From an uncultured Clostridia bacterium (GTDB lineage Bacteria > Bacillota > Clostridia > Lachnospirales > Lachnospiraceae): DNA of 64,000 bases. Shown here in pieces: positions 18,282-25,706 of the stretch. The notes beneath the pieces were generated by a model, which did no database searches, was not told the origin of the DNA, and was given only the letters and a program-made list of their open reading frames with translations. The position numbers and the translations under genes are program-made. Location: contig CANRWA010000015.1 of the NCBI GenBank assembly GCA_947643415.1, positions 1-64,000 on the forward strand, read 5' to 3'. How positions within the stretch are numbered: position 1 is the stretch's first letter; every line of letters begins with the position of its first letter.

Positions 18282-18728
18282 ATGGATATGTTAAAATTTT
18301 GTAGTACATGTAGAAGAGTTAATCAAGAGAATTTTCATGGATATATCGCATGGGTTGAAGAAGATTGTTACGAGTGTCCTATATGTGGGGATAAAATGAT
18401 TGATACATCTATTTCGGTTGATGAATACTATATTATAGACAAAATTTCAGATGAGGTGAATTTTCTTGAAGCAATGATAAAGCTTAAAGAGGATGATATA
18501 ATAGAGTATCAATTGAGGATGAGCCAATTTAGAACACAAGTACAACAACAGGATGATATTAAACAATTAGTAGAAGAAAAATACATTCCACGATGTCCTA
18601 ATTGTAACAGCCCTAATGTTCAGCCTATATCAAGTGTTAAGAGTTTTTTTTCCATTGCATTGGGCGGAATATTTAGCAACATGATAAATAAGACCTATGA
18701 ATGTAATGATTGCGGATATACTTGGTAA
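18282..18728 (+). CDS. Double zinc-ribbon cytoplasmic protein (cargo gene)
   Basis: 148 residues. An N-terminal Cys4 ribbon (CSTCRR...CPICGDK) and a C-terminal Cys4 ribbon (CPNCNS...CNDCGYTW) are separated by a helical, acidic coiled-coil linker (about 50-105). There is no signal peptide. GAAAGGATGTG precedes the ATG. It is divergent from tape measure 1, with 159 nt between the starts, in the same arrangement as the 303-residue zinc-ribbon gene beside tape measure 2. Function unknown. Confidence 0.75.
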   Translation: MDMLKFCSTCRRVNQENFHGYIAWVEEDCYECPICGDKMIDTSISVDEYYIIDKISDEVNFLEAMIKLKEDDIIEYQLRMSQFRTQVQQQDDIKQLVEEKYIPRCPNCNSPNVQPISSVKSFFSIALGGIFSNMINKTYECNDCGYTW

Positions 18729-18780
18729 AATTGCGTGTGCTTATCCGAGGGTGTAAAATTTTGGCAATAGATAAGTTTCT

Positions 18781-19555
18781 GTAATAATTACCCGCTTTCA
18801 CGGGGGTCAGACTGTATATCACAACCTCATACAATTACGCCTGTATGCAGTCAAACCTTGTCAGTCGTTGGGGGTTAAGACGTGGCTTACAGTACCACAC
18901 CTATCTGTCATTACCATGACAGACTTAGCCTTTCCCTGCTTTCGGTGTGCCAGAATATGGCACACCTACCTATAGATCAGCCATTCCTTTTCGTATTGTT
19001 ATATAAATGCATATATGCAGATCAGAAGATATAACAGATACAAAAGCATAAATTGTTACTTAGACTCTCATCATATAACATACCATATATGTTTCTTTCT
19101 GCTTTTCAGCACCATTGCCGTTTGCTGTTTCCGGCTCCGTTTTGGATTATATATGGTCTTTAGGCTTTCCAGCATATTCGGTTTTTATAATTTATGTAAT
19201 TAAGGGTATCCATCTTATTTTATGTGGCTGATGCTCCCGTCCGTTGATTGCATGGCATTATTATGTAACCTTAGAGGGGTGGGCGCAGTACGGTCTACCA
19301 CAGGAACTTCGTACGTTCACCAATACCTTCGGTAATGCTTTGTGTGACAGCATTACGGATCTGTGTCTTTAAGACGGAAATAGAAGAAGGATCTATTTCC
19401 GTCTGGATTTTTAGGTTATTGTCGTTTTTGGGCATTTTGCACCATTCCTTTCTGTGTTTTATAGTAGTCATGATATCCATTACTGTATATATACGAAGCT
19501 GAAAATGCTTTGGAAGCACTTGATAATGGGAAGAACCAGGGATTTGCTAAATCAA
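18781..19555. repeat. Long direct repeat, copy A (about 770 bp)
   Basis: Nearly identical to 32115-32890. It fills most of the gap between the 148- and 199-residue genes. It starts with a ~110-nt conserved element (18781-18900) also found at 20520, 24306 and 32115, each just after a plus-strand cargo gene. It continues through an IR around CAGACTTAGCC, holds a 46-codon minus-strand ORF, and ends with a segment related to the region downstream of the 279-residue zinc-ribbon gene near 35.9 kb (GTATATATAC motif). Confidence 0.85.
19295..19435 (-). pseudogene. Truncated 46-residue ORF inside repeat A
   Basis: Starts MPKNDNNLKIQTEID with AAAGGAATGG upstream and ends at TAG after ERTKFLW. The N-terminus looks like a real structural-protein start (beta strand then helix, as in some tape-measure N-termini), but it stops abruptly. 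An identical copy lies at 32630-32770. It is likely the 5' stump of a lost gene carried along by the repeat. Confidence 0.4.
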
Positions 19556-19587
19556 ATTATGGGTTTTCCATTTTATAATTTCCGATT

Positions 19588-19712
19588 TATGTTGTGCTGC
19601 CAATTAAACTCTGATATAATAAATATCAGAAATATCACTTATATTGTGTATTATAGCTTCGATATTATAGAATTAATTACTTAAACTTCCTACATTGAAA
19701 ATTGGGATTGCG
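19588..19712 (+). pseudogene. Internally deleted copy of the 88-residue cargo gene
   Basis: Bases matching the region just upstream of 20880 join directly to bases matching 21106-21210, including the 3' end of the 88-residue gene (ATCACTTATATTGTG) and its downstream sequence. The middle ~235 bp is missing. Confidence 0.65.
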
Positions 19713-19789
19713 TTTTGAAGAAACAAAATTGCGGTTTGCAAAATGGTGGTCGGGTGACATTTTGATTATATTTTAAAGTTTTGTGAAAC

Positions 19790-19827
19790 TAGCTCAACGG
19801 TGCCAATTTGAATCCGTTGTTGAGCTA
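19790..19827. repeat. AGCTCAACGG palindromic repeat, copy 2
   Basis: Reads TAGCTCAACGG-TGCCAATTTGAAT-CCGTTGTTGAGCTA, a hairpin ending 58 nt before the start of the 199-residue cargo gene. It may end transcription from upstream. Confidence 0.75.
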
Positions 19828-19885
19828 AAAAATGTAGGGATTATGAGTTGTTTTTTTGACACCGTCATTAAGGAGATGTGGCTCT

Positions 19886-20485
19886 ATGTCATTGATAAAC
19901 TGCCCAGAGTGTAACAGGGAAATATCCAATACATCAAAAAAATGCATCCATTGCGGATATGTGTTAAGAAAGAAAAAATCCAAAAAGGTTTTTGCGGTGT
20001 TGATCGTTTCGCTTATGATCTTAACTATAGTCGGTTTGCTGGTTAAGAGATTTTGTCTGCCGTCCTCCCCCTATCATACTCTTTTTAAGATAATGGAATG
20101 CCGATCACCAGAAAAGGTTAAAAATATTTTAGGGGAGGATTTTGAGAATAATGATCTAGGAGACGGCTACGTTTACAATACCTATAGAAATATTCAGATT
20201 GACGGGTTAGATTGTATTTATTTTACAATTAAGTATAAGAATGATAAATGTACAGGAATAGACTGTGACATTGATAACATGGACGAAGCAGCAAAGGACT
20301 CATTTTTTGAAGCGTTGGTTGATCAGTTTGGGGATATTCATTCCTATAAGGAAGAAAAATATCTTGATATAGAATCGGAGCACTACGGTTGGAAAAATGA
20401 TAATTTATTTTCGGTTGATGTCAATCATTCAACTAAAGATAAGGAAGGAATTTATTTTATACAGATTTATGTTGTTTGGTCATAA
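19886..20485 (+). CDS. Zinc-ribbon single-pass membrane protein (cargo gene)
   Basis: 199 residues from the ATG at 19886, which has AAGGAG 9 nt upstream; the longer frame from 19856 has none. A cytoplasmic Cys4 ribbon (CPECNRE...CIHCGYV) is followed by a basic stretch, one membrane helix (about 30-52), and an extracellular domain of ~145 residues rich in Asp, Tyr and Lys (GDGYVYNTYRNIQIDG). It is the zinc_ribbon_2 plus membrane plus sensor layout common in Clostridia. Function unknown. It is AT-rich compared with the tail genes. A conserved 110-nt element follows the stop. Confidence 0.72.
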   Translation: MSLINCPECNREISNTSKKCIHCGYVLRKKKSKKVFAVLIVSLMILTIVGLLVKRFCLPSSPYHTLFKIMECRSPEKVKNILGEDFENNDLGDGYVYNTYRNIQIDGLDCIYFTIKYKNDKCTGIDCDIDNMDEAAKDSFFEALVDQFGDIHSYKEEKYLDIESEHYGWKNDNLFSVDVNHSTKDKEGIYFIQIYVVWS

Positions 20486-20519
20486 AAGTGTTTTCTATTG
20501 TTTCCTTTTAGGTTATTCT

Positions 20520-20790
20520 GTAATAGGTTACCCGCTTTCATGGGGGTCAGACTGTATATCAAAACTACATACAATTACGCCTGTATGCAGTCAAACCTTG
20601 TCAGTCGTTGGGGGTTAAGACGTGGCTTACAGTACCACACCTACCTATAGATCAGCCATTCCTTTCTGTGTTTTATAGTAGTCATGATATCCATTACTGT
20701 ATATATACAAAGCTGAAATTGCTTTGGAAGCACTTGATAATGGGAAGAACCAGGGATTTTCTAAATCAAACTATGGGTTTTCTGTTTTAT
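20520..20790. repeat. Shortened copy B of the long direct repeat
   Basis: Contains the conserved element (20520-20640) and the end segment around GTATATATAC (20700) of copies A and C, but lacks two inner blocks. Both deletions end at short direct repeats visible in copy A (CACACCTA and CATTCCTTT), suggesting slippage or short-homology recombination. The stretch to 20906 otherwise holds only the upstream region of the next gene. Confidence 0.7.
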
Positions 20791-20906
20791 AAAGGTGCTC
20801 TATTTTACAAGTTCCGATTTATGTTGTGCTGCCAATTAAATTCTGATATAATAAATATTAAATTGTTGCTTCTGACAATAGTTTAATATAAGGGGAATAT
20901 AAGTTT

Positions 20907-21173
20907 ATGACAAAAAACGATTATTACAATTTGTTAATAGATAACGGAATTTATTCTAAAGTTGATGTAAATGAGACGAAGGTTTTTGAATATGATATTG
21001 TGATAGAGGATATATATAAAAGATATAAAGTTGAAACAAATGATATGTCAAAGGAAGATGTCATTATTGCTTTATTGGCTAAACAGACTTTATACATAAA
21101 AAATATCAGAAACATCATAGTATTTGTGCTGGTAACATCACTTATATTGTGTATTATAGCTTACATATTATGA
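20907..21173 (+). CDS. Small tail-anchored membrane protein (cargo gene)
   Basis: 88 residues: a soluble acidic N-terminal part (YDIVIEDIYKRYKVE) and a C-terminal membrane helix (about 66-88, NIIVFVLVTSLILCIIAYIL). AAGGGGAATATAAGTTT precedes the ATG. No family recognised. A deleted copy lies at 19588-19712. It precedes the 188-residue gene by 89 nt on the same strand. Confidence 0.6.
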   Translation: MTKNDYYNLLIDNGIYSKVDVNETKVFEYDIVIEDIYKRYKVETNDMSKEDVIIALLAKQTLYIKNIRNIIVFVLVTSLILCIIAYIL

Positions 21174-21262
21174 GAATTAATTACTTAAACTTCCTACATT
21201 GAAAATTGGGAGGGTGGAAAAATTTTAGTTATTATACTATAGCAGCAAGGAGACATGATTAT

Positions 21263-21829
21263 ATGGAAGTATCTCATCACGAAAATGTTGCAGTGGATCA
21301 TGATTTAAAGACTATATGTCCTGAATGCGGCAAGGAACTTTTGGATCAGAATATGACATGCATGAATTGTGGGTTCGTTTTAAAGAAAGCAGCTTCCCTG
21401 TCTGATAAAAGAAAAAGGCTGGCATTTATTATTGTCATATCAGCGATAGCAGCAGTTTCCTTACTGGTCCTGTTATTCTATATGATAGTGGGAAATAGTA
21501 AAAAAAGATATGCCCAGAAACTGATCGAGGCTGATCTTGGCATAGATATATTATGTACAGCCGTTTATTATAATTCAGAGGATCAGTTGTGCTTTGTCGA
21601 TTTCCAAAAAGGAAATATAGAAGATGTAGCAATGGTGAATCTTGTTTCAAAGGAAATAGGGTATGACAGTGTATTGACAGAATATATAAGTGAGAGCGAA
21701 AAATATTCCGACTATAACTCAGAGGGATACCAGGAAGCTGCCAGGAAGATTGTCGGGTATGCGTATGATGTTACTGCGTATTATGCTGCCCAGGACGGAA
21801 GAGGTGGATGGAAGCAGGTATATCCTTAG
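21263..21829 (+). CDS. Zinc-ribbon single-pass membrane protein (cargo gene)
   Basis: 188 residues from the ATG at 21263 with AAGGAG 8 nt upstream. A cytoplasmic ribbon (CPECGKE...CMNCGFV, about 20-43) and a membrane helix (about 57-80) precede an extracellular domain ending in SDYNSEGYQEAARKIVGYAY. Its last 45 codons recur exactly at 24436-24566. Its stop overlaps the stop of a holin-gene remnant on the other strand, just as the 24.5 kb copy overlaps the intact holin. The original gene was therefore probably convergent with a holin. Confidence 0.7.
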   Translation: MEVSHHENVAVDHDLKTICPECGKELLDQNMTCMNCGFVLKKAASLSDKRKRLAFIIVISAIAAVSLLVLLFYMIVGNSKKRYAQKLIEADLGIDILCTAVYYNSEDQLCFVDFQKGNIEDVAMVNLVSKEIGYDSVLTEYISESEKYSDYNSEGYQEAARKIVGYAYDVTAYYAAQDGRGGWKQVYP

Positions 21830-21881
21830 AGATTGCTGTCGTCCCCTTCTGTGTTTTCGATAAATTGTTTGAACATCTGGT
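21826..21881 (-). pseudogene. 3' end remnant of a holin gene, copy 1
   Basis: Bases identical to the last ~18 codons of the intact holin at 24563-24838 (ending NTEGDDSNL), then divergence at 21882. It shows that a further copy of the holin once lay here. Confidence 0.75.
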
Positions 21882-21902
21882 ACTAAATAATTGAAATAAT
21901 AT

Positions 21903-21930
21903 TTGACAATATATTACATTATGTTACAAT
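21903..21930 (+). promoter_or_regulatory. Sigma-A-type promoter of a toxin-like locus
   Basis: TTGACA, 16-nt spacer, TACAAT, about 120 nt upstream of the small ORF at 22052. It is followed by a leader with hairpins, a layout typical of type I toxin genes. Confidence 0.55.
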
Positions 21931-22051
21931 AGTTACGGTGCTACCTAAAGTGGTAGGCGGTTAGTCCTTCTCTCAGAGGGACTGGCACCCTCTGTTTACA
22001 TAGATAATCTTCTCCGGGAGAAATATTTAAGTGAAGGAGGGGATTGCAGTT

Positions 22052-22171
22052 ATGTCTTTAGATCAGATTATTCAATTTGTGATAATGCTTACCTTACAGC
22101 AGTCGCCGGTTTGTTTTTTCAAATCGGTAAACGAAAATAACCGCCCAGGCTCCAATCTGATGCGGCTATAA
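22052..22171 (+). pseudogene. Frameshifted holin-like type I toxin
   Basis: AGGAGGGG lies 10 nt before an ATG that opens MSLDQIIQFVIMLT, typical of the short Hol_Tox/TxpA-like membrane toxins. The frame then goes off into a 39-residue product without a membrane tail. Adding one base after codon 14 restores a continuous hydrophobic helix and a basic end (LTAVAGLFFQIGKRK-stop), about 29 residues. The leader (21938-21967) and downstream sequence (22196-22222) are complementary over an 11-nt perfect match plus more, as expected for an antisense-RNA-controlled toxin. Confidence 0.5.
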
Positions 22172-22195
22172 CCATTTATATACTTATTCAATCTT

Positions 22196-22222
22196 GGACT
22201 AACCGCTTGCTATCGGTAGTAC
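22196..22222. ncRNA. Candidate antitoxin RNA region or pairing site of the toxin-like locus
   Basis: GGACTAACCGC here is the exact complement of GCGGTTAGTCC at 21957-21967 in the toxin leader. GGTAGTACC nearby matches GGTGCTACC imperfectly. This could be long-range mRNA pairing or the 5' part of an antisense RNA made from the minus strand. No promoter can be assigned with confidence. Confidence 0.35.
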
Positions 22223-22437
22223 CTTTTTATTCTTACCTTTCATTATTATTACATAAATAGATCCCTATGTCAATTATTTTCTTCGTTTCTTCCCTACAGC
22301 CAGGGTAATTCCGGGTCTTCGACACTTGTAAACTAAACTGTAGGGTACCTGTTACAGCAGGTGTCCTTCTTTACGTTCAATATACCAAAATCTGTGCAAA
22401 GTTTCAAATGCTTTCTTCTGGCAGTTTGTGTCACTTT

Positions 22438-22590
22438 TTTTTATTTCATTAGATATATTTGTAGCACTTTTTTATGGTTTCTTCCGTGTGGTGAAGTCAT
22501 TAGTTTGGTTATATTGTACAGCTTTAATATAAAAAGGACTTCCATTTATTTCTTACAAATGATATAGTAATTACATATAATTATTAGTTA
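22438..22590 (-). pseudogene. 5' remnant of a third tape-measure gene
   Basis: Bases closely match the upstream/5' region of tape measure 2 (30990-31145). On the minus strand the frame gives YIKAVQYNQTNDFTTRKKP followed by a stop, against AVQYNQNNDFTTWKEP for tape measure 2, and then NATNISNEIK-like sequence in the same register. Small deletions and a stop show it is dead. The flanking 22240-22437 and 22590-22737 hold no gene; an 8-bp stem CCCTACAG/CTGTAGGG is visible at 22300-22347. Confidence 0.65.
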
Positions 22591-22737
22591 TGCAGGAACG
22601 ATAACAAAACGTACTTCGTGGAACAACGTATTGTAAGCATCCCGCAGTCATGGCTTCATCCCATTGCCAGAGGCTTCTGTTGAGTTTTGCGCAGTCTGGA
22701 AAATGCAAATTTCTGCTTAATCGGCAGACACTATTTA

Positions 22738-22872
22738 CATCTGTATGTACCGTGTTTTATGTGGATAACAAAATTAAAGAAGACATTCAGTCGTACAATT
22801 AAATTTGAAAATATTTATAACATTATAACCGAGATGACCATAAGAGGTGGATGGGAGCAGGTATATCCTTAG
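22738..22872 (+). pseudogene. Chimeric remnant: deleted 180-residue cargo gene fused to a 188-residue gene tail
   Basis: The first part matches the membrane-segment codons of the gene at 23026 (CATCTGTATGT... GTGGATAACAAAA). After an internal deletion it matches codons for TIKFENIYNIITEMTI of that gene, and ends with the last codons of the 188-residue gene (GGWEQVYP). Three pieces of two different cargo genes are thus joined in frame by deletions. Confidence 0.65.
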
Positions 22873-22902
22873 AAATTGCTGTCGTCCCCTTCTATGTTTC
22901 AT
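22868..22902 (-). pseudogene. 3' end remnant of a holin gene, copy 2
   Basis: Sequence after the chimeric cargo remnant repeats the end of the holin gene (rc of AAATTGCTGTCGTCCCCTTC) and then diverges. It is the second dead holin tail in 1 kb. Confidence 0.6.
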
Positions 22903-23025
22903 TTTTTATAAGTATTCCAATCTTTATTAAATAGTGCTAAAGTTTTTTTCGTTTCATCAACAGAACTGTTTTTTGTGATAAAATCAGAGTCGTTTTAACA
23001 TATTTTAGTAAAGGAGTTAGTTTAA

Positions 23026-23568
23026 ATGAAAAAGAAAAAAAGTTTAGTGGTTATTGTGATAATCTTAGTTTTTATAGTTACATCTGTATGTGCTGTGTTT
23101 TTTGTAAATAACAAAAATGGCGAAGAAGTTCCCATAAACCATTTAGTAAATGCGATAAATAATCATAATGTTTCTGAAATACCAAAAGCGTTTCATGAAT
23201 ATTGCTCCCTGGCGATTGAGCAAAATATATCAGAAGAAGAATTCGATAATTATATTAATGGTATTTCACAGGATTTTGGTGAAAATTATCAAATTTCATA
23301 CAAAATTATTAGTATGAGCAGCATGTCAAAAGAAGACATTGAAATGTATGAAGATAATGCAAAGGCTATATACTCCAATTATCCTTACATTTCAAATGGT
23401 GGTACAATTAAATTTGAAAATATTTATAACATTACAACCGAGATGACCATAAAAGGAAAATATCAAGAAGAAAAAGGAAGTGTTGAATTTGCAGTAGTAA
23501 AAATAGATGATAACTACTATTTTTTACATATACCAAATCAAATAATGAGTACGTTTATAAATTATTAG
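23026..23568 (+). CDS. Membrane-anchored extracellular protein (cargo gene)
   Basis: 180 residues. A basic start (MKKKKS) leads into one hydrophobic helix (about 6-26) that has a Cys but no good lipobox, so it is more likely an anchor than a lipoprotein. The outside domain (30-180) has an alpha+beta pattern with NHLVNAINNHNVSEIPKAF and a closing strand region (EFAVVKIDDNYYFLHIP). AAGGAG precedes the ATG. No family recognised. A deleted copy precedes it at 22738-22872. Confidence 0.68.
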   Translation: MKKKKSLVVIVIILVFIVTSVCAVFFVNNKNGEEVPINHLVNAINNHNVSEIPKAFHEYCSLAIEQNISEEEFDNYINGISQDFGENYQISYKIISMSSMSKEDIEMYEDNAKAIYSNYPYISNGGTIKFENIYNITTEMTIKGKYQEEKGSVEFAVVKIDDNYYFLHIPNQIMSTFINY

Positions 23569-23648
23569 CTCAAATTTCCTATATTAAAAATGGAATTATA
23601 TCATACATGGATTTTATTTTGATAATATCATAACGGGGAGGAACTATA

Positions 23649-24215
23649 ATGAAAAAAATAATGGCGATATTAATGATTTGCATATTGTTTATTGCATGTT
23701 CATCATCTGTTGGGAGATTACCAATAAAAGATGGTGAGTTTGTGATTACTGTTGAGGAATTTTGTGAAAGATACAAAAAATGTGTAAGTAGCAATGATGA
23801 ATATGAAGGTATATCTTTAGGCGAATTAACTAAAGATGGAGAAATTTTTGATTACGAAATATTATATCAATCAGAAAAGACGGATACACATCTTGCATTT
23901 ATAAAAGGAGAAAGTAAAAATAATGTTAGAACAATTGCTTTGGTTGCAAGCAATCTGAAAGATAACGAAGATGCGAAGATTAGGAATAAAATAATGGAAC
24001 CATTTATAAAATCTTGTGATGATACTTTGTCACATGATGAGTTAAATGATATATTAGAAAAAATTTTTTCATCTAATATAGAAACAACACCGGAGATGAT
24101 TTTAGAAAATGATTTTCCTACTGAAACAACTGTTAGAAATGATATAATTTATGTCGGCTGGATACAAACGAAGCCATCTTTGACTTTTTCAATAATGGTA
24201 AATCCAAATGAGTAG
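23649..24215 (+). CDS. Lipoprotein (cargo gene)
   Basis: 188 residues with a lipoprotein signal peptide: MKKIMAILMICILF then lipobox FIAC at Cys19. The rest is an acidic soluble domain (LSHDELNDILEKIFSSN; DIIYVGWIQTKPSLTFSIMVN). GGGGAGGAA precedes the ATG. It follows the 180-residue gene by 80 nt on the same strand and is followed 90 nt later by the conserved 110-nt element. Function unknown; a role in self-protection or adhesion is only conjecture. Confidence 0.72.
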   Translation: MKKIMAILMICILFIACSSSVGRLPIKDGEFVITVEEFCERYKKCVSSNDEYEGISLGELTKDGEIFDYEILYQSEKTDTHLAFIKGESKNNVRTIALVASNLKDNEDAKIRNKIMEPFIKSCDDTLSHDELNDILEKIFSSNIETTPEMILENDFPTETTVRNDIIYVGWIQTKPSLTFSIMVNPNE

Positions 24216-24305
24216 AAGCTTTTCTAATTTGACTTCTAGCAAAGTAAGTTTGCTCAAAGATTGATGAAACTCTTTATGTTGTCCCTTAGAACAGTAAAGA
24301 TTTCT

Positions 24306-24420
24306 GTATTCATTACCCATTTTCGCTGGGGTCAGACTGTATATCACAACTACATACAATTACGACTGTGTGCAGTCAAATCTTGTCGGTCGTTGGGGGT
24401 TAAGGCGTGGATTACAGCAG
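24306..24420. repeat. Conserved 110-nt element, copy D
   Basis: Diverged copy of the element at 18781, 20520 and 32115 (GGGGTCAGACTGTATATC, then TACAATTACG.CTGT.TGCAGTC, then CGTTGGGGGTTAAG). Here it is joined directly to the remnant of the 188-residue cargo gene. Like the others it follows a plus-strand cargo gene. Confidence 0.7.
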
Positions 24421-24566
24421 CTTCCCTATCCGGTAAAAAATATTCCGACTATAACTCAGAGGGATACCAGGAAGCTGCCAGGAAGATTGTCGGGTATGCG
24501 TATGATGTTACTGCGTATTATGCTGCCCAGGACGGAAGAGGTGGATGGAAGCAGGTATATCCTTAG
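24421..24566 (+). pseudogene. Internally deleted copy of the 188-residue zinc-ribbon cargo gene
   Basis: Begins with codons matching KKAASLSDK and jumps to YSDYNSEGYQEAARKIV. From there it is identical to 21703-21829 and continues identically into the holin 3' end. Its TAG overlaps the holin stop codon on the other strand. Confidence 0.75.
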
Positions 24567-24838
24567 AGATTGCTGTCGTCCCCTTCTGTGTTTTCGATAA
24601 ATTGTTTGAACATCTGGTGCATACCAACAGATGCGAGTCCGGAAATCATGCCGCTGAGCATAATATCTGGGCTGATGTTCCAGTCATTGATCCATATGGA
24701 CATAATGACACCAATTATAGCGACAAATGTTGGAATGTACCGGTTATTGATATCATTGATCCATTGTTTCATGATATAGCCGGTGCAGAGACATATCCCA
24801 ACAATGACAGGCATCATAAAGTCATTTAAAAAGTTCAT
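24563..24838 (-). CDS. Phage holin
   Basis: 91 residues with three hydrophobic helices (about 8-20, 33-52 and 56-75) and a short charged tail (NTEGDDSNL), as in small class I/II phage holins of Clostridia. AGGAGGTG stands 6 nt before the ATG, which decides the start inside a much longer open frame. It lies 35 nt after the 174-residue membrane protein. It would form the membrane lesion that lets the endolysin at 1807-2745 reach the wall. Two dead 3' copies occur at 21.8 and 22.9 kb. Confidence 0.85.
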   Translation of the reverse strand: MNFLNDFMMPVIVGICLCTGYIMKQWINDINNRYIPTFVAIIGVIMSIWINDWNISPDIMLSGMISGLASVGMHQMFKQFIENTEGDDSNL

Positions 24839-24872
24839 GTTTCTCACCTCCTGTGATTGTGTAAATGTGTAG

Positions 24873-25397
24873 TTAAAACCCTTCTCGTAATTTTCGTTTA
24901 TAGTCGTCATAGATGATCTGCATTGAGACTTCGATCTCACCATTTTCCAGGTTATTTTCCTCCAGAAGTTTCTCGTATTTTTCATAGATGTGAATACAGT
25001 GTTTGTAGCTGTCTTTGTTGCATGGCCTGCCCTCGGAGACTCTTGTTGCGAAATTATTGATCTCCCAACGCATATCATCAATTTCTTTATCAATGAACAT
25101 TTTGGTGAGTTTTTTGATATCGCTGCGCATCCAGGCATCATACTGGTCAGACCGTTTCATGTCTTTCTTGTGCCGTTCCTGCAGGTCAGAGAGGTTTTGG
25201 GATGTTTTGACGAGGAGTTCATGTTCCTCGCGTCTTTTGCGCATCCATTTGGTTTCCAGACCCAGTTTTTCAACCGTCCACTCAAAGATGGAAGAGATAC
25301 TTTTTATTCCGATCAGTATACTGATGACAGAGAGGAAGACAGAGAGAAAGTCTGTTTTAGTTAATTCAATGATTGGTTCCATTTTGCTTAACACCAC
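24873..25397 (-). CDS. Phage membrane/coiled-coil protein beside the holin
   Basis: About 174 residues. One membrane helix near residues 16-38 (TKTDFLSVFLSVISILIGIKSI) is followed by a long charged helical region (HELLVKTSQNLSDLQERHKKDMK) and a Trp-containing C-terminal part. Proteins with this TKTDxxx...HELLxKTSQxLSDLQ pattern lie next to holins in Clostridia phages and may act like XhlA-type holin partners. The start is uncertain: GTG at 25397 or 25394, or ATG at 25382, because AAAGGTGT stands just upstream. Confidence 0.7.
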   Translation of the reverse strand: MVLSKMEPIIELTKTDFLSVFLSVISILIGIKSISSIFEWTVEKLGLETKWMRKRREEHELLVKTSQNLSDLQERHKKDMKRSDQYDAWMRSDIKKLTKMFIDKEIDDMRWEINNFATRVSEGRPCNKDSYKHCIHIYEKYEKLLEENNLENGEIEVSMQIIYDDYKRKLREGF

Positions 25398-25406
25398 ACC
25401 TTTATT

Positions 25407-25652
25407 CTAGATTTCTTCCAGCTTCAACCTGTATTCTTCAAAAATATCTTCCACCGTGGCGATCAGATTCAGATACCGTTCCTTCAGGATCTTTGTTTCA
25501 TTTATGAGATCTTCATAATCTTGTTTGTAGCGGTCAATGGAATTTAGTTTTGCCAATAGTTCATCCCGCTCTTTTTGTAACCGTTCGGCTTCTTTTTTCC
25601 ATAAAAGAGTAGTCTTTTTGTCTGTTCTTTTTGAATGGATTTTTATACTCAT
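25407..25652 (-). CDS. Small coiled-coil phage protein
   Basis: 81 residues, almost entirely charged heptad-like helix (KKEAERLQKERDELLAKL ... ILKERYLNLIATVEDIFEEY). AAAGGAGAA precedes the ATG. It lies between tape measure 2 and the holin-partner gene, 9 nt ahead of the latter. A structural or tail-adaptor role is possible. No family recognised. Confidence 0.65.
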   Translation of the reverse strand: MSIKIHSKRTDKKTTLLWKKEAERLQKERDELLAKLNSIDRYKQDYEDLINETKILKERYLNLIATVEDIFEEYRLKLEEI

Positions 25653-25706
25653 TTTGTTCTATTCTCCTTTCTTAAATAAGCCTGCCAAAAAGGCAGGCTC
25701 AGAATA

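Noticed and set aside
19015-19203. 62-codon plus-strand frame in repeat A (and its twin at 32350-32538)
   Set aside because: Hydrophobic-looking by chance (Cys/Phe-rich), no ribosome binding site, and fully inside the repeat. Identity between copies is due to the repeat itself.
22687-22872. 61-codon plus-strand frame taken as a small gene
   Set aside because: Its sequence is stitched from pieces of the 180- and 188-residue cargo genes, and no start signal exists. Listed as a remnant.
24563-25141. 192-residue minus-strand protein
   Set aside because: Only its last 91 codons are the holin; the upstream part is another frame of the 174-residue gene. AGGAGGTG fixes the start at 24838.
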